Source: Parabacteroides chongii (GTDB taxonomy: Bacteria; Bacteroidota; Bacteroidia; Bacteroidales; Tannerellaceae). Taken from it: a DNA stretch of 64,000 nt. Positions 1 through 10,620 of this stretch are shown piece by piece. The stretch spans positions 5,116,501 to 5,180,500 of the forward strand of contig NZ_CP120849.1 in NCBI RefSeq assembly GCF_029581355.1, given 5' to 3'. Below the pieces are notes generated by a model. The model saw only the letters and a program-made list of their open reading frames with translations. It made no database searches and was not told the origin of the DNA. Each line of letters begins with the position of its first letter. Positions within the stretch are counted from its first letter, which is position 1. The position numbers and the translations under genes are program-made.

Positions 1-548
1 AAAGTTTCAGGGAGCTATCGGATAACCAATGCGACGTTATAGCCCGCAACATTCCTATTACCAGTGAAATAAAAGAGAATTATCTGTTTACCGAACCGAT
101 CGTTTTCAACAAACAGGTATTGGTACAACGTACGAAAGAAGCCAACAACGGTATCCAACCGATTCGTAATCAGCTCGATCTGGCACAAAAGACCTTGTAT
201 ATACCTAAAAACTCTCCCGCTTTGTTGCGCCTGCAAAACCTGGCACATGAAATCGGCGATACCATTTATGTAAAGGAAGACGAACTATATTCCAGTGAAC
301 AATTGGCTATCATGGTAGCCAAAGGGGATATCAATTATGCCGTATGTGACCAGCAAATAGCCCGCCTGTCCAAAGAAAATCTGCCCGAAATAGATATCGA
401 TACAGATATCAGTTTCACCCAACTTCAATCATGGGCTGTACGCAAAGACTCCCCTATCCTGCTCGACAGCCTGAACAGCTGGCTGTCGCAAATCAAGAAA
501 AGCGGTCTGTATGACCAGATATACAAACGCTACTACGGAAAGAAGTAA
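1..548 (+). CDS. Periplasmic solute-binding protein, family 3 type (5' end cut by window)
   Basis: The open frame runs in from the window edge (reading from base 3) and gives about 181 residues of a C-terminal part. The sequence resembles the second lobe of family 3 solute-binding proteins and the N-terminal domain of MltF-like transglycosylases: DVIARNIPIT, then YLFTEPIVFNKQVLV, then a hinge-like stretch and a C-terminal SGLYDQIYKRYYG helix. No transglycosylase domain follows, because the stop comes right after this lobe. It probably binds an amino acid or a peptidoglycan fragment in the periplasm, but the ligand cannot be read from this part. It converges with the histidine kinase downstream. 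Confidence 0.7.
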   Translation, partial: SFRELSDNQCDVIARNIPITSEIKENYLFTEPIVFNKQVLVQRTKEANNGIQPIRNQLDLAQKTLYIPKNSPALLRLQNLAHEIGDTIYVKEDELYSSEQLAIMVAKGDINYAVCDQQIARLSKENLPEIDIDTDISFTQLQSWAVRKDSPILLDSLNSWLSQIKKSGLYDQIYKRYYGKK

Positions 549-564
549 TTACTTTAAAACAACA

Positions 565-1737
565 TCACCAGGCATGTGAAGGCAAAATGAACGAAAAGGT
601 AGACCCTTCGCCCAGCTTCGATTCAACCTGGATAGTGCCGCCCATCTTCGTAACAAGTCCTTTACAAATAGCCAACCCCAAACCTATACCTTCCACATAG
701 TCATTTACTTTGACAAAACGGTTGAACAGATTCTGTAACTGTGCCTCTGCTATTCCTTGTCCGGTATCTTTTACATAAAAGTTCAGCTTACCATCGCCTA
801 AGGATTTATACCCCATTGTGATACTGCCCTTTTTCGTATTCTTGATCGCATTATTGACCAGATTATTGATCAACTGGAGTAAACGGACATAGTCGGCACC
901 AAAAGTACATCTGTCCAATCCCTTTTCGAGGATCAGTTTCACATCTTTCGGCATACGGGGTTTTATAGAAGCATACGTCGTGTCCATCATTTCATTCAGG
1001 TCGATCGGAGCATAACTGATCTTTATCGCATCAGCTTCAATCTTTGAGAGGTCGAGGATATCGTTGATCAGCTGCATGAGTAACTGATTATTCGCTTTGA
1101 TAATCTCATAATAAGACATACGCTCTTCGTCTGTATCCGCAAACGCCATCATCTCCGAAAAGCCGGTTATTGCGTTCAAAGGTGTGCGGATCTCATGACT
1201 CATGTCTGCCAGATATTTTGATTTCAACTTATCAGCCAGTTCAGCTTTATCGCGCTCACTTTCCAGGCGTTTTTCTATTGCCCGCTTTACTGTGGCATCA
1301 CTCCACAAGGCGAGCAACAGAGGTTTTCCGTTACTTAAAGAAATCGGGTACTTGGCCACTTCAATATATTTGGTATCACCGGAAGCTGTCTTGAGCCAAC
1401 CATGAAATTCAGCCACTTTACCCGAACTGATAACATTTTTATCTACCTCCAACCGCTCTTCTATCGACATTAACGCATTATAATGTACTTCAGAGTCATC
1501 ATGCCCCTCGATCTGAGAAGTATCAATCCCTGTAATCTCTTCCATAAATCTGTTCCAGTAGAGATAATTGTAATGATTCTCCGGATCTTTTACAAACACT
1601 CCCAAAGGCAAATGATCTAATATCGTGTTAAGCAACTCATGAACAGTATCTAATTCATTTAAGGTTGCCTTCTTCTGAAAGCCGTCAAAGCTATCATTTG
1701 TTCCCATAATAACTTGCAATTTTTCCAATATGGGCAT
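565..1737 (-). CDS. PAS-domain sensor histidine kinase
   Basis: 390 residues. A PAS domain lies at about 35-150 (LPLGVFVKDPENHYNYLYWN), followed by a short coiled linker. The HisKA H-box is SHEIRTPLN with phosphoacceptor His181, and the ATPase domain has an N-box near 290-300 (NNLVNNAIKN), G1 DTGQGIA near 324 and G2 GIGLGLA near 350. There is no transmembrane segment and no receiver domain, so this is a soluble kinase that probably senses an internal signal through PAS and passes phosphate to a separate regulator. No response regulator gene is adjacent. An in-frame ATG 30 bases further in is an alternative start. Confidence 0.85.
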   Translation of the reverse strand: MPILEKLQVIMGTNDSFDGFQKKATLNELDTVHELLNTILDHLPLGVFVKDPENHYNYLYWNRFMEEITGIDTSQIEGHDDSEVHYNALMSIEERLEVDKNVISSGKVAEFHGWLKTASGDTKYIEVAKYPISLSNGKPLLLALWSDATVKRAIEKRLESERDKAELADKLKSKYLADMSHEIRTPLNAITGFSEMMAFADTDEERMSYYEIIKANNQLLMQLINDILDLSKIEADAIKISYAPIDLNEMMDTTYASIKPRMPKDVKLILEKGLDRCTFGADYVRLLQLINNLVNNAIKNTKKGSITMGYKSLGDGKLNFYVKDTGQGIAEAQLQNLFNRFVKVNDYVEGIGLGLAICKGLVTKMGGTIQVESKLGEGSTFSFILPSHAW

Positions 1738-1890
1738 AAAGATATTAATTTTTTATGGTACAGTACCATAGATAGATATGAATTTTCAAAGCTTATAGAA
1801 AAATACAAGACATTTATTACAAGAGCCAACATTACTAGTATAGAATTTGACAAATATTATTTACCTTTACGGTGAATTTAATGATAGAAG

Positions 1891-3180
1891 ATGAGATTTG
1901 ACGAATTGGATTTGGAAGAGGCCGTATTAGACGGTCTCGATGCTATGAATTTTCTGGAAACAACTCCTGTACAGGAATTAACGATTCCAGTAATATTAGA
2001 AGGGAAGGATATCATTGCCTGTGCACAAACCGGTACAGGAAAGACGGCTGCCTATGTATTGCCTCTGATCAATGAATTAAGTAAGGGTAATCATCCGGAT
2101 AATGCCGTTAACGCTGTTATTATGGCTCCTACCCGCGAGCTGGCTCAACAAATAGACCAGCAAATAGAAGGATTTACTTATTTCGTTCCGGTTTCGGCTG
2201 TAGCCGTATACGGCGGGACTGACGGAGTAGCCTGGGAACAACAAAAACGAGGAATGGAGATGGGTGCCGATATCGTTATCGCCACTCCGGGGCGTTTATT
2301 ATCGCACCTGAAACTGGGAACTGTAGACCTTTCACAGGTCTCCTATTTTGTTCTCGATGAAGCCGACCGTATGCTGGATATGGGATTTTACGACGACATC
2401 ATGCAGGTACAAAAGCAGCTGCCTCCTACCTGCCAGACCATTATGTTCTCTGCCACCATGCCCCCTAAAATCCGGACACTAGCTAAAACAATCCTGAAGA
2501 ATCCCGAAGAAGTCAAGATCGCCATCTCCCGCCCACCCGAAACGATCATGCAAACAGCTTATATTTGCTACGATCCTCAAAAGCTAAAGATACTTGAAGA
2601 CCTCTTCCTTCAAAGCCGCCCGCAGCGCGTCATCATCTTCTCCTCCTCCAAGATGAAGGTAAAAGAACTTTCAGCCACACTGAAACGGATGAAGTTTAAC
2701 GTCGCTGCCATGCACTCCGACCTGGAGCAGTCCCAGCGTGAAGAGGTGATGAAAGAATTTAAAAACGGACACATCGACATACTGGTTGCCACCGACGTTG
2801 TTTCACGCGGTATCGATATCAATGACATCAAACTGGTAATCAATTATGATATACCTCACGACCCGGAAGATTACGTACACCGCATCGGCCGTACAGCCCG
2901 TGGAACCGGAGGCGAAGGACTGGCTATCACATTTATCAGCATAGAAGAACAAGCCCAGTTCAAACGCATCGAGGATTTCCTGGAAAAGGAAGTATACAAG
3001 ATTCCCGTCGATCCTAAGTTTGGTGAAACACCGCTATACGAGCCTGAAAAATACGGAAACATGCGTCGCGGACGCGGACGTCCACGTAAAGAAGGCAACG
3101 GAGGAGGCAGACCAGGTAACCGTCCGGGAGGAAAGCCCGGTAACGGAAACCGTTGCGGAAGACCTAAAAAAGAATCCTGA
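1891..3180 (+). CDS. DEAD-box ATP-dependent RNA helicase
   Basis: 429 residues with the full motif set: Q-motif region, Walker A AQTGTGKT (45-52), PTRELAQQ, TPGR, DEAD (156-159), SAT (187-189), and HRIGRTAR in the second RecA lobe. After about residue 393 comes a basic Gly/Arg/Pro-rich tail, typical of RhlE/CshA-like helicases, which helps RNA binding. Likely roles are ribosome assembly or mRNA turnover. The gene stands alone and converges with rho across a shared hairpin. Confidence 0.93.
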   Translation: MRFDELDLEEAVLDGLDAMNFLETTPVQELTIPVILEGKDIIACAQTGTGKTAAYVLPLINELSKGNHPDNAVNAVIMAPTRELAQQIDQQIEGFTYFVPVSAVAVYGGTDGVAWEQQKRGMEMGADIVIATPGRLLSHLKLGTVDLSQVSYFVLDEADRMLDMGFYDDIMQVQKQLPPTCQTIMFSATMPPKIRTLAKTILKNPEEVKIAISRPPETIMQTAYICYDPQKLKILEDLFLQSRPQRVIIFSSSKMKVKELSATLKRMKFNVAAMHSDLEQSQREEVMKEFKNGHIDILVATDVVSRGIDINDIKLVINYDIPHDPEDYVHRIGRTARGTGGEGLAITFISIEEQAQFKRIEDFLEKEVYKIPVDPKFGETPLYEPEKYGNMRRGRGRPRKEGNGGGRPGNRPGGKPGNGNRCGRPKKES

Positions 3181-3208
3181 AATATAGAACTTCAAATATC
3201 GGATAACA

Positions 3209-3242
3209 AAAAAAGGGATGCATATCGATGCACCCCTTTTTT
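3209..3242. terminator. Bidirectional terminator between helicase gene and rho
   Basis: Arms at 3209-3223 and 3228-3242 pair over 15 bases with one mismatch. A-run on one side and T-run on the other make it usable from both strands. It sits between two converging genes. Confidence 0.8.
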
Positions 3243-3262
3243 ATTATCTATTTTATTCCGGA

Positions 3263-5278
3263 TTATCCGTTCATGGAAGCCAGGAACTCCATATTGTCAT
3301 ACGTCTGCTCCATACGTTTCTTTACAAACTCCATTGCTTCGATCGAGTTCATATCCGACAGGTATTTACGAAGTATCCACATACGGTTCAGCGTACTTTC
3401 ATCCTGCAACAGATCATCGCGACGAGTACTTGACGCAGTGATATCGACAGCCGGATAAATACGTTTGTTAGACAGCTTGCGATCCAACTGCAATTCCATA
3501 TTACCTGTTCCCTTAAATTCTTCAAAGATCACATCATCCATCTTCGAACCTGTTTCAGTCAATGCCGTTGCCAGAATCGTCAGGCTGCCGCCGTTCTCAA
3601 TGTTACGGGCAGCACCGAAGAAACGTTTCGGTTTCTGTAATGCGTTCGCATCCACACCACCGGAAAGAACCTTACCGGAAGCAGGTTGAACCGTGTTGTA
3701 AGCACGTGCCAAACGAGTGATCGAGTCCAAAAGGATTACCACATCGTGACCACATTCCACCATACGTTTTGCCTTGTTCAATACGATCTCGGCAATCTTC
3801 ACATGGCGTTCTGCCGGTTCATCGAAAGTAGAGGCAATCACTTCAGCATCTACGCTACGAGCCATATCGGTTACTTCTTCAGGACGTTCGTCGATCAACA
3901 GGATGATCATATATACCTCCGGATGGTTTGCAGCAATCGCATTAGCGATATCTTTCAGCAACATCGTCTTACCGGTCTTAGGCTGTGCCACGATCAGACC
4001 ACGTTGTCCTTTACCGATCGGCGAGAACAGATCGACTACACGAACAGCTATATTATCATATACTTTCGGAGCTTTACGGGCCGTAAGCATGAACTTTTCA
4101 TCCGGGAAAAGCGGTGTTAAATGATCGAAAGGAACACGGTCGCGTACATCTTCCGGTGAACGGCCATTGATCTTGTCGACTTTTACCAGCGGGAAATATT
4201 TTTCACCTTCTTTCGGAGGACGAATAGCACCTTCTACCACATCACCTGTCTTCAAACCAAACAGTTTGATCTGTGACTGTGATACATAGATGTCATCCGG
4301 AGAAGTCAGGTAGTTATAATCCGACGAACGCAGAAAACCGTAACCATCCTGCATCATTTCCAATACACCCGTACCAATCAGAATTCCATCAAATTCGTAC
4401 TGCTTGTCTTGCGATGCATTAGTATTGTTGCGCTGATTATTGTGATTATTCTGGTTGTTCTGTCTGTTATTATTCTGACGGGGAGCATTTTGCTGCTGTT
4501 GCTGTTGCGGCTGCTGCGGGGCATTCTGCTGTTCAGGTTGTTGCGGAGCTGCTTTTTCCTGTTTAGCAGGTGAAGGAGAGAACGGGAAAAGTTGATCGAG
4601 AACCGACTTGGTGTCAGGGTGTCTGAATACAACTCTTTTAGGTTCGTTGGCTGCCGGAGTTTCAACAGCCGGTACTTCAGCTGTTTTCTGTACCGGTACT
4701 GCCGGAATTTCAGGAACAACTTCTACTGCCGGCAACTCTTCGGGAGCACCTTCAACCACAACCGGCGGCAACAAAGGTTTTTCCACAGCTACTTCCGTAG
4801 AGACAGTCTGAGGAGTTTTAGTAACCTTTACATCGTCGGTCTGATTAGCCGGTACAACTGCACCTGCCACTTTTTCTTTCTTTTCAATGCGTACTCTTTT
4901 CTTACGCTCGGGCTGTTCCTTCTTTTCTACGGCAACCGCTACTTTCTTTTCTTCAGCCGGCTGTGTGGCTTCAGGAGCTACAACCGCAGCCGTTTCGGAC
5001 TTTGCAGCTTTCGATTTGCTTTCGGTTTTCGGAGCTTTCGCTACCGCCGTTTTAGAAGGCTTCTTTGCTTTCGTTTGCTTTTCAGCTTTCTTAGCTTCTT
5101 TTTCTTTCTCCTTTTCTGCCTGTAAACCTGCATATGAGATAGCCTGTTCATCAAGAATACGATAAACAAGTTCTTCTTTTTTCAAAGAACTTATCTTCTT
5201 AATTCCTAACTCTTCCGCTATACTCTGCAATTCAGGAAGGAGTTTTTCATTTAGTTCTAGAATGTTATATTTCTGCAT
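3263..5278 (-). CDS. rho: Transcription termination factor Rho with long disordered Q/N-rich insertion
   Basis: 671 residues from the ATG at 5278 (MQKYNILEL); an upstream in-frame start at 5314 would add 12 residues unlike Rho. Order: Rho N-terminal helical domain (1-45), a Lys/Ala/Glu/Pro-rich stretch (about 50-240), a Q/N-rich stretch (about 245-292), the RNA-binding cold-shock-like domain, and the hexameric ATPase with Walker A PKTGKT at 433-438. Escherichia coli Rho has about 419 residues, so about 250 residues are extra. Long disordered insertions are known in Bacteroidetes Rho; in B. thetaiotaomicron the region drives phase separation that alters termination and gut fitness. Confidence 0.95.
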   Translation of the reverse strand: MQKYNILELNEKLLPELQSIAEELGIKKISSLKKEELVYRILDEQAISYAGLQAEKEKEKEAKKAEKQTKAKKPSKTAVAKAPKTESKSKAAKSETAAVVAPEATQPAEEKKVAVAVEKKEQPERKKRVRIEKKEKVAGAVVPANQTDDVKVTKTPQTVSTEVAVEKPLLPPVVVEGAPEELPAVEVVPEIPAVPVQKTAEVPAVETPAANEPKRVVFRHPDTKSVLDQLFPFSPSPAKQEKAAPQQPEQQNAPQQPQQQQQQNAPRQNNNRQNNQNNHNNQRNNTNASQDKQYEFDGILIGTGVLEMMQDGYGFLRSSDYNYLTSPDDIYVSQSQIKLFGLKTGDVVEGAIRPPKEGEKYFPLVKVDKINGRSPEDVRDRVPFDHLTPLFPDEKFMLTARKAPKVYDNIAVRVVDLFSPIGKGQRGLIVAQPKTGKTMLLKDIANAIAANHPEVYMIILLIDERPEEVTDMARSVDAEVIASTFDEPAERHVKIAEIVLNKAKRMVECGHDVVILLDSITRLARAYNTVQPASGKVLSGGVDANALQKPKRFFGAARNIENGGSLTILATALTETGSKMDDVIFEEFKGTGNMELQLDRKLSNKRIYPAVDITASSTRRDDLLQDESTLNRMWILRKYLSDMNSIEAMEFVKKRMEQTYDNMEFLASMNG

Positions 5279-5444
5279 ATTGAGAAGTGAGTAATAAAAA
5301 CGGCACACGATCAAAGATTGTACAACACGTGCTTACCGCTATCATTGTATCTTAATAGTTTTTGATAATAAAAATTTCAATGTAAAAACCGGATTGTTTA
5401 GCTAATTTGAATCATTAGTAACACATCTGCGGAGTAAATCTTTG

Positions 5445-5452
5445 CAAATGTA
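5445..5452 (-). promoter_or_regulatory. -7 box upstream of rho
   Basis: On the minus strand this reads TACATTTG, a perfect match to the Bacteroidetes TAnnTTTG. It lies just past the tilS stop and would leave a rho leader of about 160 bases. No clear -33 TTTG is seen. Confidence 0.5.
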
Positions 5453-5465
5453 TAAAGATTTTTAG

Positions 5466-6806
5466 TTATTCTGTTATTTTTGTCGAAAAAAAATTCACAA
5501 TTAGCACACTCTTAGTCGTTTTGTCGAGACAGAAGCGATTATCGGAGCGCTCTCCCACAATCCAGAGAATGTTTTCACCGCTACAAAGAAGCCACGTCCG
5601 CTCCTTATCCATACGACTGAATTTATGATCGGAAAAATAATCACTCAATTTCTTACGGCCTTTCATCCCAAAAGGAATGAACCAGTCCCCTTCTTTCCAT
5701 TTACGCAATGTCAGGGGAAAAGAGAGTTTGTCGTAATCGAAATAAGCGATATGCTTATCTTTCCGGATACAGAAGTCATTAGTAATAACAGATTTAAAGA
5801 AAGAAAGTTCAATCGGACCACGCCAGATATCCTCCAAAATATCTTCCGCCGTAAACACATATTCCACAACGGCTTCTTGTTTTCTCGGTTCCAGCAGCAG
5901 ATATTCACGATCTTTCAATAAACAATAATCGGATGAATAGAACATTTTACCCGACTCTTTCTCCAATGAACGGAATACATCATCGGCTACTTGACGGGAA
6001 AAACCATATGGCTTCAACAATTCATAGAGGATTGTTGCGGGCGAAGGATACCGAAGTAAACGGATAATCGGGATACGGCTCCCCGCTTCCATCAGTTCCC
6101 GACGGGCTTTCTCTACCACATGCAGGTAGATAGTTTCAGTTTCTGCCAAATGATCGGCTGTGCGCGCTATCGCCGACCGTACGGAGGGATTCAATTCCTC
6201 CAATAAAGGAAGTACGCGAAGACGGATAAAGTTACGTGTATAAGCATCCGAAAGATTGGTACTGTCGGTAACATAGGGTAACTGCTGTTCTTCCAGCCAG
6301 TCCAGTATCTCGCTGCGGCTGACCGTCAGCAACGGACGCACCACATACCCGTTTTTCGGACGGATACCTCCCAGTCCACGGACCCCTGTCCCCCGCACCA
6401 GGTTCATCAACACCGTTTCCACACTATCATCACGATGATGCGCCACAGCAATAGCCTGTGCCTCCCAGCGCTGCCTCATTTCTTCAAACCAACTGTAACG
6501 CAGTTCACGGGCTGCCATCTCGATAGATAGATGATGTTCCGTCGCATAGGCAGTCGTATCAAAATCTATTTTATGGAAAGGCACATGCAGCCTGCATGCC
6601 ATATCTTCGGCAAACCGTTCATCACGCACAGATTCATCACCACGCAGATGGAAATTACAATGGAGAGCAATACATGGAAAATCCAACTGCACAAGCAAAG
6701 CAAGCAAAGCAACCGAATCAGCTCCTCCACTCAGTCCAACCAGCACAGGCCTGTCAGCAGACAACAGCTGCTGCTTCTCTATATATGCACGAACAATATT
6801 TCTCAT
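5466..6806 (-). CDS. tilS: tRNA(Ile)-lysidine synthetase TilS
   Basis: 446 residues. The N-terminal PP-loop ATPase motif SGGADS (26-31) and the HHRDDSVET and GGIRPK blocks are those of TilS, followed by the TilS substrate-binding and C-terminal domains (FGMKGRKKLSDYFSDHKFS). The enzyme turns C34 of the tRNA-Ile CAU anticodon into lysidine so that it reads AUA. It is expected to be essential. It lies upstream of rho in the same direction. Confidence 0.95.
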   Translation of the reverse strand: MRNIVRAYIEKQQLLSADRPVLVGLSGGADSVALLALLVQLDFPCIALHCNFHLRGDESVRDERFAEDMACRLHVPFHKIDFDTTAYATEHHLSIEMAARELRYSWFEEMRQRWEAQAIAVAHHRDDSVETVLMNLVRGTGVRGLGGIRPKNGYVVRPLLTVSRSEILDWLEEQQLPYVTDSTNLSDAYTRNFIRLRVLPLLEELNPSVRSAIARTADHLAETETIYLHVVEKARRELMEAGSRIPIIRLLRYPSPATILYELLKPYGFSRQVADDVFRSLEKESGKMFYSSDYCLLKDREYLLLEPRKQEAVVEYVFTAEDILEDIWRGPIELSFFKSVITNDFCIRKDKHIAYFDYDKLSFPLTLRKWKEGDWFIPFGMKGRKKLSDYFSDHKFSRMDKERTWLLCSGENILWIVGERSDNRFCLDKTTKSVLIVNFFSTKITE

Positions 6807-6885
6807 CTGCCATATAAAATTATGGCTTTAGCCAAACATATATCATTCAGCTAAAGCCACAAGCTTTTATCTACTGTATCAGTAT

Positions 6886-7650
6886 TTATTCTTCTACACC
6901 TGCCAGTTCCGGGTCGATCATGATACGTCCGCAGTATTCGCAAACGATCACTTTCTTACGCAACTTGATATCCATTTGTTTCTGGGGCGGGATCTTGTTA
7001 AAGCAACCACCACAGGCATCACGCTGGATATAAACGACAGCCAAACCGTTACGGGCACCTTTACGGATACGTTTGAAAGCAGTAAGCAAACGAGGCTCGA
7101 TCGTTGTTTCCAACTTTTTAGCCTTTTCACGTAATCTTTCTTCTTCCTGCTTAGTCTCAGAAATGATCTCTTCCAATTCACTCTTCTTCTGAACCAGGTC
7201 AGCCTTACGGCCATCCAGTCTTTCAGAGAGCTGGGAGATCTCTTCTTTCTTATGGTTAATCGACTCACCGAATTCGCGGATCTTCTTTTCAGAAAATTCG
7301 ATTTCAAGTCCCTGGAATTCGATTTCCTTTGACAGGTTATCAAATTCACGGTTATTGCGCACGTTATCCAGTTGCGATTTATATCTCTCGATCAGTCCGG
7401 TAGATTCTGTAATTCTGTGTTTCTGTTCAACAACAGCATTCTCATAATCCTGGATCTCCGACTGATAGTTTTGAAGACGGGTTTCCAATCCTGCAATCTC
7501 ATCTTCCAGGTCCTGAACTTCCAGGGGAAGCTCTCCACGAAGCGTTTTGATCTTATCAATCTCAGTCATCATCGTCTGAAGTTGATAAAGCGTAGAAAGC
7601 TTTTCTTCAACTGTATACTCTTTTTCAGCTGATTGTTTATCTGTAGCCAT
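6886..7650 (-). CDS. C4 zinc-ribbon coiled-coil protein
   Basis: 254 residues. Residues about 10-195 form one long heptad-rich coiled coil (many E, K, L, Q), followed by a zinc ribbon with two Cys pairs (CGGC and CEYC) near 211-240. This is the architecture of the conserved bacterial zf-RING_7/DUF164 family, whose role is not settled; links to nucleic acids or to the neighbouring Nif3-like protein have been suggested from genome context. The start is one base before the nif3-like stop region, so the two are almost certainly co-transcribed. A TACCTTTG box inside the nif3 end (7699-7706) could give extra transcription. Confidence 0.85.
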   Translation of the reverse strand: MATDKQSAEKEYTVEEKLSTLYQLQTMMTEIDKIKTLRGELPLEVQDLEDEIAGLETRLQNYQSEIQDYENAVVEQKHRITESTGLIERYKSQLDNVRNNREFDNLSKEIEFQGLEIEFSEKKIREFGESINHKKEEISQLSERLDGRKADLVQKKSELEEIISETKQEEERLREKAKKLETTIEPRLLTAFKRIRKGARNGLAVVYIQRDACGGCFNKIPPQKQMDIKLRKKVIVCEYCGRIMIDPELAGVEE

Positions 7651-7651
7651 T

Positions 7652-8755
7652 CTATAAATATTTTACCGGGTTTGAATTAACATTCGAAAAATGTACGGCA
7701 AAGGTAGGGAATTTTTTCGATATTATGTTATAAAAGATGTCTTTTGTACATACTTCGGATTCATAATGGCCTATTACAGCCAGCAGAATACGATCTTCTA
7801 CATCATAAAAGTCATTGTATTTGGCCTCCCCCGTAATGAATACGTCCGCACCATAGGCAATCGCGTCTTTCACCAGGAACGCGCCGCTGCCGCCACATAA
7901 CGCCACCTCGCGTATCGGTTTACCCGTAAAGGCTGAATGCTTCACGCAACCAACCTGAAACAGGTCTTTTATCCGTTGCAGGAAAGCCAGTTCGTCCTCT
8001 TCTTCCGGCAACTCGCCCACGACGCCCGAGCCGACCTGTTCCCAGGTATTGCTCAACGGGTAGAAATCGAATACCGGCTCTTCATACGGATGAACGGAAA
8101 GCAAAGCGCGTGTGATCGTCGGCTTACGGAAAGCAGGCAATATCGTCTCGATACGGATCTCACGTTCGACATGCAACTCCCCTACTTCACCACAGAACGG
8201 GTTTGTACCTTCGCCGGCACGGAAAGTTCCGTTCCCTGCCAGGTTGAAACTACATGAATCATAAGCTCCTACAGTTCCGGCACCCGCATTGAACAAGGTA
8301 GTCCGTACCAGTTCGGCATACGCTTCGGGCACGAATGTAACCAATTTCAGCAAAGCCCCTTTCTGAGGACTCAGCACACGCACGTTTTCCAAACCGATCA
8401 GTTCTGCCAAACGGAAATTCACTCCGCCCGCTGCATTATCGAGATTGGTATGAGCGGCATAGATCACCAAGTCATACTTGCAGGCTTTCATCATGCAGCG
8501 CTCAATATAGGTAGAGCCTGTCAATGACTTGAACGCTTTAAAGGCTAAAGGATGATGGGAAATGATCAGATTACACCCCAGTTCTATCGCCTCGTCCACC
8601 ACCTCCTCGGTGACATCGAGACACAGAAGCGCACCGGTTGCAAGCTGGTTTACATCGCCAACCTGTACACCTGCATTGTCAAAGCTTTCCTGCAATGGCA
8701 ACGGAGCATATTGCTCTAATTCTTTCAGTACATCCTTTATCCGTATCATAAGCAA
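7652..8755 (-). CDS. Nif3-like dinuclear metal-centre protein
   Basis: 367 residues. The N-terminal part has the metal-binding LIISHHPLAFKAFKSL and ALCLDVTEEV blocks, and the C-terminal part has CGGSGAFLVKDAIAYGADVFITGEAKYND and the final GHYESE metal ligand. Between about residues 130 and 240 is a PII/CutA-like insertion, as in YqfO. It is proposed to be a GTP cyclohydrolase-I-like or metal-dependent hydrolase; the substrate is unproven. Met3 (MIRIKDV) is an equally possible start. It lies between aspS and the zinc-ribbon gene with gaps of only a few bases. Confidence 0.88.
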   Translation of the reverse strand: MLMIRIKDVLKELEQYAPLPLQESFDNAGVQVGDVNQLATGALLCLDVTEEVVDEAIELGCNLIISHHPLAFKAFKSLTGSTYIERCMMKACKYDLVIYAAHTNLDNAAGGVNFRLAELIGLENVRVLSPQKGALLKLVTFVPEAYAELVRTTLFNAGAGTVGAYDSCSFNLAGNGTFRAGEGTNPFCGEVGELHVEREIRIETILPAFRKPTITRALLSVHPYEEPVFDFYPLSNTWEQVGSGVVGELPEEEDELAFLQRIKDLFQVGCVKHSAFTGKPIREVALCGGSGAFLVKDAIAYGADVFITGEAKYNDFYDVEDRILLAVIGHYESEVCTKDIFYNIISKKFPTFAVHFSNVNSNPVKYL

Positions 8756-8759
8756 TAAA

Positions 8760-10517
8760 TTATTCTTTTACGTCTACTTTCAGGCACAATTCATCCAGCT
8801 GCGAATCGTCGATAACCGACGGTGCATCGAGCATGACATCGCGACCGGAGTTGTTCTTCGGGAATGCGATACAGTCGCGAATCGAATCGAGACCGGCAAA
8901 CAACGAAACCCAACGGTCCAGACCATAAGCCAGACCTCCGTGAGGGGGTGCTCCATATTTGAAAGCATTCATCAGGAAGCCGAACTGAGACTGTGCTCTC
9001 TCTTCAGTGAATCCCAGTAACTGGAACATCTTATCCTGCAATTTGCTGTCATGGATACGGATAGAACCGCCGCCCACTTCAACACCATTGATAACCATAT
9101 CGTAAGCATTCGCACGTACAGCTCCGGTATCCGTATCCAGCAACGGAATATCTTCCGGTTTCGGAGATGTAAACGGATGGTGCATAGCGTAGAAACGCTG
9201 ATCTTCTTCGCTCCACTCGAACAGCGGGAAGTCAACAACCCACAGACAAGCGAACTTATTCTTATCGCGCAATCCCAACTGGCTTGCCACTTCAAGACGC
9301 AATTCGCAAAGCTGTTTGCGTGTCTTCATCGCATCGTCGCCGGAAAGAATCAGGATCAGGTCGCCCGGTTTTGCACCGAAAGCCTCCTTCATCTGCTGCA
9401 AAGTTTCCTGTGTATAGAATTTATCCACACTCGATTTCACGTTTCCGTCGGCTTCCACGCGGGCATATACCATCCCCTTTGCTCCTACCTGCGGGCGTTT
9501 TACAAATTCAGTCAGTGCATCCAACTGTTTGCGTGTATAGGTCGCTGCCCCTTCGGCACAGATACCACCGATATAAGCCGCGTCGTCGAATACAGAGAAG
9601 CCATGCCCTTTCATGACATCCATCAATTCGACAAACTTCATACCGAAACGCAAGTCGGGCTTGTCGCTACCATAATATTTCATTGCATCGTGCCAGCTCA
9701 TACGCAGGAACGGCTCTTTGATCTCGACACCACGGATCACCTTAAACAAATGTTTTGCCATACCTTCAAAGATATTCAGCACATCTTCCTGTTCAACGAA
9801 ACTCATTTCACAGTCGATCTGTGTAAATTCCGGCTGACGGTCGGCACGCAGGTCTTCGTCACGGAAACATTTAACGATTTGGAAATAACGGTCGAAGCCA
9901 GACACCATCAACAACTGCTTCAAGGTCTGCGGAGACTGTGGCAATGCATAGAACTGTCCCGGATTCATTCGTGAAGGAACCACGAAGTCACGTGCACCTT
10001 CGGGAGTCGAATTGACCAGTACCGGAGTTTCCACTTCCAAAAATCCCTGTTTATCCAAATAGTTACGAACTTCAAAAGCCATGCGGTGGCGCAATTCGAG
10101 GTTTTTACGAACTGCGTTACGACGCAAATCCAGATAACGGTATTTCATACGCAGGTCATCGCCCCCGTCCGTTTCGTCTTCGATAGTGAAAGGAGGAGTA
10201 GCCGCCGCGTTCAGTATATTCATCTCCGAAACGATCAGTTCGATATCGCCAGTCGGGATATTTTTGTTCTTACTGGAACGTTCCCTAACCGTACCTGTTG
10301 CCTGAATAACATACTCGCGTCCCAGTTTGTTTGCCTTTTCGCAAAGATCGGCATCCACTTCCTGGTTGAATACCAACTGGGTTATACCATAACGGTCACG
10401 GAGATCGACAAATGTCATACCGCCCATCTTACGAGTTCTCTGCACCCATCCGGCTAAAGTAACCACCAGACCTTCGTCTGCCAGGCGCAAGTTTCCACAT
10501 GTTCTTGTTCTATACAT
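8760..10517 (-). CDS. aspS: Aspartyl-tRNA synthetase
   Basis: 585 residues, full length for the bacterial type. An N-terminal OB-fold anticodon-binding domain ([33 protein letters not shown]) is followed by the class II catalytic core: [52 protein letters not shown], and motif 3 [10 protein letters not shown]. The bacterial GAD insertion domain lies at about 290-410. It attaches Asp to tRNA-Asp. It appears to be the first gene of an aspS-nif3like-zinc ribbon unit. Confidence 0.97.
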   Translation of the reverse strand: MYRTRTCGNLRLADEGLVVTLAGWVQRTRKMGGMTFVDLRDRYGITQLVFNQEVDADLCEKANKLGREYVIQATGTVRERSSKNKNIPTGDIELIVSEMNILNAAATPPFTIEDETDGGDDLRMKYRYLDLRRNAVRKNLELRHRMAFEVRNYLDKQGFLEVETPVLVNSTPEGARDFVVPSRMNPGQFYALPQSPQTLKQLLMVSGFDRYFQIVKCFRDEDLRADRQPEFTQIDCEMSFVEQEDVLNIFEGMAKHLFKVIRGVEIKEPFLRMSWHDAMKYYGSDKPDLRFGMKFVELMDVMKGHGFSVFDDAAYIGGICAEGAATYTRKQLDALTEFVKRPQVGAKGMVYARVEADGNVKSSVDKFYTQETLQQMKEAFGAKPGDLILILSGDDAMKTRKQLCELRLEVASQLGLRDKNKFACLWVVDFPLFEWSEEDQRFYAMHHPFTSPKPEDIPLLDTDTGAVRANAYDMVINGVEVGGGSIRIHDSKLQDKMFQLLGFTEERAQSQFGFLMNAFKYGAPPHGGLAYGLDRWVSLFAGLDSIRDCIAFPKNNSGRDVMLDAPSVIDDSQLDELCLKVDVKE

Positions 10518-10612
10518 CTTAAATAAGATTTATTTGTTTTAATTTCATGAATCAAAAGTATGCATACAGAGTATCTGTAAAATATGATTATACTTTACAC
10601 GCAGCCGGTTTG

Positions 10613-10620
10613 CAAAGATA
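10613..10620 (-). promoter_or_regulatory. -7 box upstream of aspS
   Basis: Reads TATCTTTG on the minus strand, a perfect TAnnTTTG, about 96 bases before the aspS start. The -33 box is not clear. Confidence 0.5.

Noticed and set aside
1841..1870. Promoter of the DEAD-box helicase
   Set aside because: TTTG and TAccTTTA-like boxes occur, but spacing and match are poor, so no site was assigned.
3686..4124. Open frames antisense to rho
   Set aside because: They mirror the strongly conserved Rho ATPase coding strand and have no family likeness.
4592..5165. Long plus-strand frames opposite the Rho insertion
   Set aside because: They arise from the low-complexity Lys/Ala/Glu codons of Rho read backwards; composition is unnatural (Phe/Arg/Ser runs).
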